Assembly (NCBI GenBank): GCA_023396465.1
Contig: JAEWWF010000199.1
Span: 1-5,651, forward strand
Reading direction: 5' to 3'
Length of the DNA stretch: 5,651 nt
From: Pseudomonadota bacterium
GTDB lineage: Bacteria; Pseudomonadota; Alphaproteobacteria; Rhodospirillales; Rhodospirillaceae
A model generated the notes under the pieces. It had not been told where the DNA came from, ran no database searches, and was given only the letters and a program-made list of their open reading frames with translations. Positions 1 to 5,651 of the stretch are shown here, in pieces (position 1 is the first letter of the stretch; every line of letters starts with the position of its first letter). Position numbers and translations under genes: made by a program.

Positions 1-1566
1 GTCTATCTGATGGGCTGGACCGGCGGCTACGTGCTGCTTGCCATGCTGCTCGCGCCTTACCTGCGCAAGTACGGCAAGTTCACGGTGCCGGAGTTCATCG
101 GCGACCGCTATTACAGCCAGACCGCCCGCGTCGTGGCAGTGATCTGCCTGATCTTCATCTCCTTCACCTACGTCGCCGGCCAGATGCGCGGCGTTGGCAT
201 CGTCTTCTCCCGCTTCCTGGAAGTCGACCTGCTGACCGGCCTGATCATCGGCATGGGCATCGTGTTCATCTACGCGGTGCTGGGCGGCATGAAGGGCATC
301 ACCTACACCCAGGTGGCGCAGTACTGCGTGCTGATCACCGCCTACATCATCCCGGCGATCTTCATCTCCATCCAGATCACCGGCAACCCGCTGCCGCCGC
401 TCGGCCTGTTCTCGACGGTCGAAGGCACCGATGTCCACCTGCTTACCCGCCTGAACGAGATCGTGCAGGATCTGGGCTTCGCGGCCTATACCGCCGGCGG
501 CAAGAGCACCATCGACATCTTCTGCATCACCGCCGCCCTGATGGTCGGCACCGCTGGTCTGCCGCATGTGATCGTGCGCTTCTTCACCGTGCCGCGCGTG
601 CGTGACGCCCGCTCCTCGGCCGGCTGGGCGCTGCTGTTCATCGCCCTGCTGTACACCGTGGCTCCGGCCGTCGGTGCCATGGCCCGCTACAACCTGACCA
701 CCACCGCGTGGCCCGGCGGCGTTGCCGAACAGGACGGTGCCATCTCCGTCAACGACATCCCTGAGTGGATGCAGCGCTGGAGCGCCACTGGCCTCATCAA
801 GTGGGAAGACGCCAACGGCGACGGCCGTATCCAGTACTACAACCACAACACCGCGAAGGGTAAGGAACTGGCGGCCGCCAATGGCTGGCAGCATGTGGAG
901 CAGCCGAAGTTCTTTGGCGAAATGATGGTCGACAACGACATCATGGTGCTCGCCAACCCGGAAATCGCCAAGCTGCCCAACTGGGTCATCGCCCTGGTCG
1001 CGGCCGGCGGCATCGCGGCGGCGCTGTCCACCGCGGCGGGTCTGCTGCTGGTGATCTCGTCGTCCATCTCCCACGACCTGCTCAAGGGAACCTTCGCCCA
1101 GGGGATCTCGGAAAAGCAGGAACTCATGGCGGGACGTGTCTCCGCCGCCGTGGCCATCCTGATCGCCGGCTACCTGGGGTACAATCCGCCCGGCTTCGTG
1201 GCGGAAGTGGTGGCCTTCGCCTTCGGTCTGGCGGCAAGTTCGCTGTTCCCGGCCATCATGATGGGCATCTTCTCCAAGAAGGTGAACCGTGAGGGCGCCA
1301 TCGTCGGCATGCTGGTCGGCCTTGTCTTCACCATGGGCTACATCATGTGGTTCAAGGGGATCTTCATCACCCCGATCCAGGCCAACGTGCCCGCCAACTG
1401 GCTGTTCGGCATCTCGCCGGAAGGCATCGGCTTCGTCGGCATGCTTCTGAACTTCGCGGTTGCCATGATTGTCAGTCGTGTCACCGCTGCCCCGCCGCGG
1501 GAAGTTCAGGAACTGGTCGAGTTCGTCCGTTCGCCGCGCGGCGCCGGTTCTGCTCACGACCACTGA
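1..1566 (+). CDS. Sodium:solute symporter, ActP-like VC_2705 subfamily (probable acetate/carboxylate uptake), 5' partial
   Basis: Inner-membrane Na+-coupled transporter of the SSF family (LeuT fold), probably for acetate or another small carboxylate. The frame is open from the first base (Val-Tyr-Leu before the Met at 10), and this Met sits in mid-protein, so roughly 75-80 N-terminal residues (first helix and start of the second) lie outside the window. Residues below are numbered from that Met. About eleven hydrophobic segments are visible. The signature GTAGLPHVIVRFFTV (180-194) is close to GTAGLPHILMRFFTV of E. coli ActP. Ser340-Thr341 in AAALSTAAGLLL match the Na2-site hydroxyls of SSF core helix 8. 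An external loop of about 90 residues (228-320) before that helix is longer than in ActP and carries an EF-hand-like DANGDGRIQYYN. The C-terminal tail (VTAAPPREVQ to the His-rich end) is typical of the subfamily. Family members usually follow a small DUF4212 subunit gene, which would lie upstream of the window. Family assignment is firm; the substrate is inferred. Confidence 0.95.
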   Translation, partial: VYLMGWTGGYVLLAMLLAPYLRKYGKFTVPEFIGDRYYSQTARVVAVICLIFISFTYVAGQMRGVGIVFSRFLEVDLLTGLIIGMGIVFIYAVLGGMKGITYTQVAQYCVLITAYIIPAIFISIQITGNPLPPLGLFSTVEGTDVHLLTRLNEIVQDLGFAAYTAGGKSTIDIFCITAALMVGTAGLPHVIVRFFTVPRVRDARSSAGWALLFIALLYTVAPAVGAMARYNLTTTAWPGGVAEQDGAISVNDIPEWMQRWSATGLIKWEDANGDGRIQYYNHNTAKGKELAAANGWQHVEQPKFFGEMMVDNDIMVLANPEIAKLPNWVIALVAAGGIAAALSTAAGLLLVISSSISHDLLKGTFAQGISEKQELMAGRVSAAVAILIAGYLGYNPPGFVAEVVAFAFGLAASSLFPAIMMGIFSKKVNREGAIVGMLVGLVFTMGYIMWFKGIFITPIQANVPANWLFGISPEGIGFVGMLLNFAVAMIVSRVTAAPPREVQELVEFVRSPRGAGSAHDH

Positions 1567-1595
1567 TCCGGGGTTCTGACCGGACGGTAGATTGC

Positions 1596-1631
1596 GGCGG
1601 TCCTCCCTGGCGGGAGGGCCGCCCTTTCTTT
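1596..1631 (+). terminator. Rho-independent terminator after the symporter gene
   Basis: GGCGGTCCTCCC (1596-1607) pairs with GGGAGGGCCGCC (1612-1623) in a 12-bp stem with one T-G wobble and a TGGC tetraloop. A pyrimidine tract, CTTTCTTTCC, follows from 1624. It starts 29 bases after the symporter stop codon and ends about 60 bases before the next start. The stem is very stable; the T tract is interrupted by C, so some read-through is possible. Confidence 0.85.
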
Positions 1632-1683
1632 CCACCCAACAAGACGCCGCAAGAGCCCACGCAAGGGCCGCGACTACCCAAGG

Positions 1684-1690
1684 GGAGGGA
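1684..1690 (+). promoter_or_regulatory. Ribosome binding site of the DUF294 gene
   Basis: GGAGGGA lies just upstream of the ATG at 1693, with four bases between the GGAGG core and the start codon. It is the strongest Shine-Dalgarno match in the window and fixes the start of the DUF294 gene. The spacing is on the short side. Confidence 0.7.
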
Positions 1691-1692
1691 TC

Positions 1693-3555
1693 ATGAACAC
1701 TGAAATCGCAGACATCCGGGATTTCATCGCGGCGCACCACCCGTTCGACCTGCTGCCGGATACCGAGGTGACGGCGCTCGCCCGCCTGATCAGCGTGCGT
1801 TACCTGCGCCGTGGCGCGGTGCTGATGACGCCGGGCGAAAAGGTCGATGCCCTCAGCATCGTGCGTTCCGGCGCGCTGGAAACCCGCGACCCCGACGGGG
1901 CCCTGCTGGCCCGCGCTGGCGAGGGCGAACTGGCCGGGTTGCGCGCGCTGTTGCGCGGCGGGTTGGCAGTCAACCACATCGTCGCGATCGAGGATTCGCT
2001 GCTCTATCAGGTGCCGGCGTCCGAGTTTCATCGTCTCCGCGACGAGCATGCCTCCTTCGCCTATCACTTCTCCCCCACCGGCGGTGATCGCCTGCGCGGC
2101 GCCCGCGTCACCGCCGGCACCGACGACAGCAGCGGTCTCACCACCCGGCGGGTCGGCGAACTGGTGAAGCGCGACCCGGTGGTCATCTCGCGCGCCGCCA
2201 CCATCCAGGAGGCGGCGGCCAAAATGGCGGCGGCCGGCGTGTCGTGCCTGCTGGTGGTCGATGACGACCGCCTGTGCGGCATCATCACCGACCGCGACCT
2301 GCGCAGCCGCGTCGTCGCCGTCGCCCGCTCGCCGCAGGAGCCGGTGGCGGCCATCATGACGCCCGACCCGCTGTCCGTTCCGGCCACCGCCTGGCTGTTC
2401 CAGGCCATGCTGCTGATGTCGCGCCACGCCATCCATCACCTGCCGGTGCAGCGCGCCGACGGCCGCCCGGCCGGCGTCATCACCGTCACCGACCTGCTGC
2501 GCAATCAGGCCCGCTCGCCGGCCCTGGTGGCGGGCGACATCTACCAGCGCAAGGACCCGGAGGGCATCGGCCAGGCGCTCACCGTCATCCCCGACATCGT
2601 CCACGATCTGGTGGCGAGCGGCGCCAGTTCCTACGCCATCGGGCACGCCATCTCGTCGCTGGCCGATGCCGCCACCATCCGCATCCTGCAACTGGCGGAG
2701 GAAAAGTTCGGTCCGCCGCCGGTGCCCTACCTGTGGCTGGCGGTCGGGTCGCAGGGCCGCAACGAGCAGACGGCGCGGTCCGACCAGGACAATTGCATGG
2801 TGCTGTCCGACGACTACGACGCCGCCGCCCATGGGGATTATTTCGCGCAATTGGCGACCTATGTCTGCCACGGTCTCGCCACCGCTGGCTATATCCTTTG
2901 CCCCGGCGAGGTGATGGCCATGAATCCCATGTGGCGCCAGACCCTGCGCGGCTGGAAGTCCACTTTCGGCCGCTGGATCGACGAGCCGGAGCCGAAGGCG
3001 CTGATGTACAGCAGCGTGTTCTTCGACATGCGCCCCATCGCCGGCGACATGAGCCTGTTCGAGGGACTGCATACCCATGTGCTGAAGAAAGCGCAGGGCA
3101 GCCGCCTGTTCCTCGGCCACCTGACCGGCAACGCCCTGACCCACCGGCCGCCGCTCGGTTTCTTCCGCAATCTGGTGCTGATCAGCGGCGGCGAGCACGA
3201 CCACGCGCTCGACCTCAAGCACACCGGCATCGTGCCGATCGTCGATCTGGCCCGCATCTACGCGCTGGACGGCGGGCTGCCGCAGGTCAACACCAAGGAT
3301 CGGCTGGAAGCCGCCTGCGAGATGGCCAAGGTCAGCCGCGAGGGCGCCCGCGACCTCATCGACGCGCTGGAGTTCCTGGGGCTGGTGCGGCTGCGTCATC
3401 AGGCGCGGCTGATCCGCGATGGTCAGTCGGCCGACAACTACCTGCGGCCGGAGGAACTGTCCTCCTTCGAGCGCAGTCACCTGAAGGATGCCTTCACGGT
3501 GGTCAAGAACATGCAGAGCGGCGCCTCCTCCACCTATCGCGGTGGTTTGGGGTGA
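1693..3555 (+). CDS. DUF294 putative nucleotidyltransferase with cNMP-binding-like and CBS domains
   Basis: A soluble 620-residue signalling protein with no signal peptide or membrane helix. Domains in order: a cyclic-nucleotide-binding-like jelly roll (about 14-125); a CBS pair (about 154-208 and 216-272, each ending in a GxIT-type motif followed by Asp-Leu); a GlnD-like nucleotidyltransferase (about 290-450); and the C-terminal DUF294 helical domain (about 460-610). The transferase motif is Gly352-Ser353 with Asp364 and Asp366 (GSQGRNEQTARSDQDN). Asp445 in VFFDMRP is the likely third metal ligand, resembling DMRLRP of GlnE. All three carboxylates are present, so nucleotidyl transfer is plausible. 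The target is unknown. The jelly roll lacks the usual Arg-Thr-Ala phosphate-binding cassette (it reads GELAGLRALLRGG), so classical cAMP binding is doubtful. CBS pairs commonly bind adenine nucleotides, suggesting energy sensing. Its partner is probably the exonuclease gene 41 bases downstream. The length is usual for the family. Confidence 0.93.
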   Translation: MNTEIADIRDFIAAHHPFDLLPDTEVTALARLISVRYLRRGAVLMTPGEKVDALSIVRSGALETRDPDGALLARAGEGELAGLRALLRGGLAVNHIVAIEDSLLYQVPASEFHRLRDEHASFAYHFSPTGGDRLRGARVTAGTDDSSGLTTRRVGELVKRDPVVISRAATIQEAAAKMAAAGVSCLLVVDDDRLCGIITDRDLRSRVVAVARSPQEPVAAIMTPDPLSVPATAWLFQAMLLMSRHAIHHLPVQRADGRPAGVITVTDLLRNQARSPALVAGDIYQRKDPEGIGQALTVIPDIVHDLVASGASSYAIGHAISSLADAATIRILQLAEEKFGPPPVPYLWLAVGSQGRNEQTARSDQDNCMVLSDDYDAAAHGDYFAQLATYVCHGLATAGYILCPGEVMAMNPMWRQTLRGWKSTFGRWIDEPEPKALMYSSVFFDMRPIAGDMSLFEGLHTHVLKKAQGSRLFLGHLTGNALTHRPPLGFFRNLVLISGGEHDHALDLKHTGIVPIVDLARIYALDGGLPQVNTKDRLEAACEMAKVSREGARDLIDALEFLGLVRLRHQARLIRDGQSADNYLRPEELSSFERSHLKDAFTVVKNMQSGASSTYRGGLG

Positions 3556-3596
3556 GCGCGCGCATGGAGCCAGCCTCGGGGGAGTACGGCTGAATC

Positions 3597-4295
3597 ATGC
3601 CCTTGTCGGCGTTGCACAATCTCATCAGCCTGGACCTGATCCGCTGGTGGCTGGCCTTCCGTGCCGGCAGCGGTCCCTTGCGCCAGTATTACGGGGCGGA
3701 TTACGCCACCCTCGACACGCCGTGGACGGAGGCCGAGTTCCTGGCCGTCGATTTGGAGACCACCGGCCTCGACCCGCGCAAGGATGCCATCGTCAGCATC
3801 GGCTGGGTGCCGATCATCGGTGGCGCCGTGCGGCTGGGGCAGGCGGGGTATCAACTGGTGCGGGTGGAAGGCCCGATCAGCGGCGAAAGCGCCGTGCTGC
3901 ACGGCATCCTCGATAGCCATGTGGAGGACGCCCCGCCGCTGGAGGAGGTGCTGCCGCAGTTCCTGGCGGCGCTGCGCGGCCGTATTCCGGTGGCCCATCA
4001 CGCGCTGGTGGAGCAGGGTTTCCTGGACGCGGCCTGCCGCCGGCTGTACGGCCAGCCGTTGGTGGTGCCCTATGTCGACACCCTGCTGCTGGAGCGGCGG
4101 CGGGCGGCGCGGGCGGGCAAGGAAAGCAAGAGCGGCGAGTTCCGCTTGCTGGCCTGCCGCGACCGCTATGGCTTGCCGCGCTATCGCGGCCACCATGCCC
4201 TTGCCGACGCCCTGGCCTGCGGCGAGTTGATGCTGGCCCAGGCGTCGTCCATGGACGGCAAACGGGTGGCGAAGCTACAAGACCTGCTTGCCTGA
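3597..4295 (+). CDS. DnaQ-like DEDDh-type 3'-5' exonuclease
   Basis: A 232-residue RNase-T/DnaQ-fold (PF00929-type) nuclease expected to remove nucleotides from the 3' end of DNA or RNA, or to cleave a small nucleotide substrate, with two metal ions. ExoI is VDLETTGLDP with Asp52 and Glu54. ExoIII is HHALAD with His199 and Asp204, the DEDDh arrangement. ExoII reads AHHALVEQGFLD (133-144); against IHNAAFDIGFMD of the E. coli epsilon subunit, Glu139 takes the place of the catalytic Asp. A 45-residue N-terminal extension with a hydrophobic RWWLAF patch precedes ExoI. It is too small for a polymerase subunit and carries no other domain. An in-frame stop at 3591-3593 leaves ATG 3597 as the first start; GGGGGAG at 3578-3584 is a rather distant ribosome site (12 bases). 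Likely in one operon with the DUF294 gene. The physiological substrate cannot be told from sequence. Confidence 0.9.
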   Translation: MPLSALHNLISLDLIRWWLAFRAGSGPLRQYYGADYATLDTPWTEAEFLAVDLETTGLDPRKDAIVSIGWVPIIGGAVRLGQAGYQLVRVEGPISGESAVLHGILDSHVEDAPPLEEVLPQFLAALRGRIPVAHHALVEQGFLDAACRRLYGQPLVVPYVDTLLLERRRAARAGKESKSGEFRLLACRDRYGLPRYRGHHALADALACGELMLAQASSMDGKRVAKLQDLLA

Positions 4296-4320
4296 GAGAG
4301 TTTTCGTCCGCTTCCTGACC

Positions 4321-4324
4321 GGAG
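4321..4324 (+). promoter_or_regulatory. Ribosome binding site deciding the start at 4337
   Basis: GGAG here directly abuts an in-frame TTG at 4325, too close for that codon to serve as a start. It is 12 bases from ATG 4337, a long but usable distance. This favours the ATG and a 172-residue product. Confidence 0.45.
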
Positions 4325-4336
4325 TTGCCAAGTCCG

Positions 4337-4855
4337 ATGCTTCTTGATGTCGTGATCGCCGCCTGTGCCGCCCTTGCCTCCGTCGGCGTGGTGATGGCCG
4401 GTTTCCGCCTTACCGGCCGCAAGGCGCCGCGCAACCTGCTGATGGCGCTGGCGGCGGTGGCCATCGTCGGCGTGACTGCCACCCTGCGGTACCAGTGGGC
4501 CTCCAACACCGAGCAGTTGCTGCCGCCGGAGATGGTGGTGATCGAGCGGCTGACCTTCACCAATCCGATCGAACCGTGGTCGGTGATCCATCCGGTCACC
4601 GACCGGCTGGTGGTGCTCGATCGCGGCAGCCTGCGCCGTCATGCCGCCCACCCCGACATGGTGATGGTGGACGTGCTGCTGGTGCGGCGCGATCACGACA
4701 CCCTGATTGCCCGCCATGTGGTGGACTGCCGGGCCCGCCGCGATGCGGTGATGCCGGGGGATGCCGACCTTGCCGCCGGCGATCTGCCCACCGACCTGCG
4801 CTGGGCCAGCGACGCACCGCCTGCCCTGTACGACATCTCCTGCCAGCCGTTGTAA
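4337..4855 (+). CDS. Uncharacterised membrane protein, two N-terminal helices and an adhesin-E-like periplasmic domain
   Basis: I do not recognise this gene by name. The 172-residue product has two hydrophobic helices (about 2-22 and 33-50) joined by a basic loop (Arg24, Arg28, Lys29, Arg32). By the positive-inside rule that loop is cytoplasmic, which puts residues 52-172 in the periplasm. The soluble part contains VVLDRGSLRR (92-101), VMVDVLLVRR (109-118), HVVDCRARRD (127-136), an LRWASD segment (154-159) and a terminal YDISCQPL. This order (aspartate before a Ser-x-Arg, DC-x-RR, a Trp, a terminal Cys) resembles the surface-adhesin protein E family (PF16747), and Cys131 and Cys169 could form a disulfide. 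The resemblance is pattern-level only. It follows the exonuclease by 41 bases and may share its transcript. No terminator is visible after it. It is very likely a real gene, from its G/C-biased third positions and protein-like composition. Confidence 0.8.
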   Translation: MLLDVVIAACAALASVGVVMAGFRLTGRKAPRNLLMALAAVAIVGVTATLRYQWASNTEQLLPPEMVVIERLTFTNPIEPWSVIHPVTDRLVVLDRGSLRRHAAHPDMVMVDVLLVRRDHDTLIARHVVDCRARRDAVMPGDADLAAGDLPTDLRWASDAPPALYDISCQPL

Positions 4856-4883
4856 GCGACCAGCGGGGAGGAGGCGGGCGGGC

Positions 4884-4911
4884 TTGCATTCCGGGGGAGG
4901 GGCGGCATAGT
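4884..4911 (+). promoter_or_regulatory. Probable sigma-70 promoter of the FNR-like gene
   Basis: TTGCAT (4884-4889) and CATAGT (4906-4911) are separated by 16 bases. The -10 matches TATAAT at four of six positions and the -35 keeps TTG. They lie in the only AT-containing spots of a very GC-rich 84-base gap and would start transcription near 4918, about 22 bases before the next ATG. No FNR box overlaps it. Confidence 0.5.
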
Positions 4912-4928
4912 GGTCGCCCCGTCGTCGC

Positions 4929-4932
4929 GAGG
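4929..4932 (+). promoter_or_regulatory. Ribosome binding site of the FNR-like gene
   Basis: GAGG with seven bases to ATG 4940 is well spaced and supports that start over in-frame Met codons at 4985 and 4997, which would still leave the cysteine cluster intact. Confidence 0.5.
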
Positions 4933-4939
4933 TTCCGCC

Positions 4940-5651
4940 ATGTCCGTTCCGGCCCGTCCCATCGAGTCCGCCGCTGCCCGTGCCATGCCGGGGCCGATGC
5001 CCGTCACGGCGGGCGCCGAGGCTTGCCGGCGGGCCGAGCGCTGCCGGGTCTGCACGGTGCGGCAGAACGCCCTGTTCGTGAACCTGTCGCTGCCGGACCT
5101 GGAGGCCATCGCGCCACGGGTGCCGGACCTGACCGTGGCGGCGGGAGAAACGCTGTATTCCGCCGGCGACACCCCCGACGCGCTGTTCATCGTCCGGCGC
5201 GGGGTGGTGAAGCTGGTGCATTATCTGGCCGACGGCTCTTATCGCATCGTCCGGCTGGCCCGCCGCACCGATTTGCTGGCCCTGGAGACCCTGCTCGACA
5301 CCCCCTGCGACCACACCGCCGTCGCCCTGACGGAGGTGGAGGTCTGCCGGGTACCGTTACCGGTGGTGCGGCTGGTGATGCAGAAGCAGGACTGGCTCGC
5401 CACCCAGGTGATCCGCCACTGGCACCATGCGGTGCGGCGGGCCGATGACTGGCTGACCCATTATTCCACCGGCGGTGCTCGCCAGCGGCTCGCGCGGTTC
5501 CTCATCGACCTGCATGATCTGGCGGCGGAGGCGGCGCCGGGCGTGGCGTGGCCGGCGGTGGAACTGCCGTCCCGCGACGATGTCGGCGCCATCCTCGGCA
5601 TCACAAAGGAGACCGCGAGCCGCCTTATCGCCGATTTCCGCCGGGCCGGAC
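4940..5651 (+). CDS. Crp/Fnr-family transcriptional regulator, FNR-like, 3' partial
   Basis: A DNA-binding regulator, probably responding to oxygen or redox state; 237 residues are visible before the right edge, which cuts shortly after the helix-turn-helix. Near the N-terminus Cys29, Cys35 and Cys38 lie in a cluster (CRRAERCRVC). Cys136 in VCRVPL aligns with Cys122 of E. coli FNR (VCEIPF), the fourth [4Fe-4S] ligand. Cys123 is an extra cysteine. The jelly roll runs about 43-145; its nucleotide pocket lacks the Arg-Thr-Ala signature, so cAMP is unlikely. A long dimerisation helix follows (about 145-175). The recognition helix KETASRL places Glu224, Ser227 and Arg228 where FNR has Glu209, Ser212 and Arg213, predicting a TTGAT-N4-ATCAA-type site. 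The gene has its own likely promoter. It is not given as an ORF starting at ATG 4940 because no stop lies inside the window; the frame is open from there to the end. Confidence 0.92.
   Translation, partial: MSVPARPIESAAARAMPGPMPVTAGAEACRRAERCRVCTVRQNALFVNLSLPDLEAIAPRVPDLTVAAGETLYSAGDTPDALFIVRRGVVKLVHYLADGSYRIVRLARRTDLLALETLLDTPCDHTAVALTEVEVCRVPLPVVRLVMQKQDWLATQVIRHWHHAVRRADDWLTHYSTGGARQRLARFLIDLHDLAAEAAPGVAWPAVELPSRDDVGAILGITKETASRLIADFRRAG

Noticed and set aside
10..12. ATG at 10 as the true start of the symporter
   Set aside because: The frame is open to the first base, there is no ribosome site, and SSF members need the preceding helix and conserved region that would lie upstream.
2274..3593. 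Long + strand open frame of 439 codons inside the DUF294 gene
   Set aside because: Its translation is rich in Arg, Pro, Gly and Ala with no domain, and it lies wholly over a clearly recognisable protein; a GC-rich shadow frame.
3564..3593. Nine-codon frame (MEPASGEYG) ending four bases before the exonuclease start
   Set aside because: Could in principle couple translation, but it has no good ribosome site and is the tail of a shadow frame; nothing supports its use.
3534..4196. - strand open frame of 220 codons over the exonuclease
   Set aside because: Antisense to conserved ExoI, ExoII and ExoIII motifs; Gln/Arg/Ala-rich translation typical of a shadow.
3556..4336. Two intergenic gaps of the same length (41 bases) before the exonuclease and the membrane protein
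   Set aside because: The two gaps share no sequence similarity; coincidence.
4344..4357. TTGAT...ATC resembling an FNR box
   Set aside because: The spacer is six bases, not four, the right half is incomplete, and it lies inside the coding region of the membrane protein.
4856..4917. Inverted repeat GCGACCA / TGGTCGC flanking the gap before the FNR-like gene
   Set aside because: Only seven bases with a 48-base loop and no T tract; expected by chance in GC-rich DNA and not a terminator.
4181..5314. Long - strand open frame of 377 codons spanning the ends of three + strand genes
   Set aside because: It is antisense to the exonuclease end, the membrane protein and the FNR-like gene, all well supported, and its product is low-complexity His/Gly/Arg/Gln-rich sequence.

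Overview
The window is GC-rich, tightly packed, proteobacterial-type chromosomal DNA. Gene content, the G/C-ending codons and the FNR-type regulator fit an alphaproteobacterium, most likely Rhodospirillales (Azospirillum/Magnetospirillum-like). The lineage is an inference from style and gene families, not from a marker gene. All five genes lie on the + strand. There are no RNA genes, mobile elements, CRISPR arrays or long non-coding stretches; the longest intergenic gap is about 125 bases.

Layout: (1) positions 1-1566, the C-terminal ~85% of a sodium:solute symporter of the ActP-like VC_2705 subfamily, cut by the left edge; (2) a strong rho-independent terminator at 1596-1631; (3) 1693-3555, a multidomain signalling protein (cNMP-binding-like fold, CBS pair, DUF294 GlnD-like nucleotidyltransferase, C-terminal DUF294 domain); (4) 3597-4295, a DnaQ-fold DEDDh-type 3'-5' exonuclease with an unusual Glu at the ExoII position; (5) 4337-4855, an unrecognised small protein with two membrane helices and a periplasmic domain resembling surface-adhesin protein E; (6) a probable promoter at 4884-4911; (7) 4940 to the right edge, a Crp/Fnr regulator with FNR-like cysteines and an FNR-like recognition helix, cut just after the helix-turn-helix.

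How the genes may work together: the symporter probably imports acetate or another short carboxylate. In many proteobacteria symporters of this type are found near a DUF294/CBS protein and a DnaQ-like exonuclease, so genes 2 and 3 may be a regulatory pair (nucleotidyl transfer and removal or nucleotide turnover) tied to carboxylate use. That function is inference. The terminator suggests the symporter is transcribed mostly apart from the pair. The exonuclease and the small membrane protein, each preceded by a 41-base gap on the same strand, could be co-transcribed with the DUF294 gene. The FNR-like gene seems to have its own promoter and may not belong functionally to the cluster.

The points most worth a second look are the Ca2+-loop-like motif in an external loop of the symporter, the nucleotidyltransferase/exonuclease pair with its non-standard residues, the adhesin-E-like domain in a two-helix membrane protein, and the altered cysteine spacing in the FNR-like regulator. 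I found no clearly new system; the nucleotidyltransferase/exonuclease pair is the closest candidate for undescribed biology.
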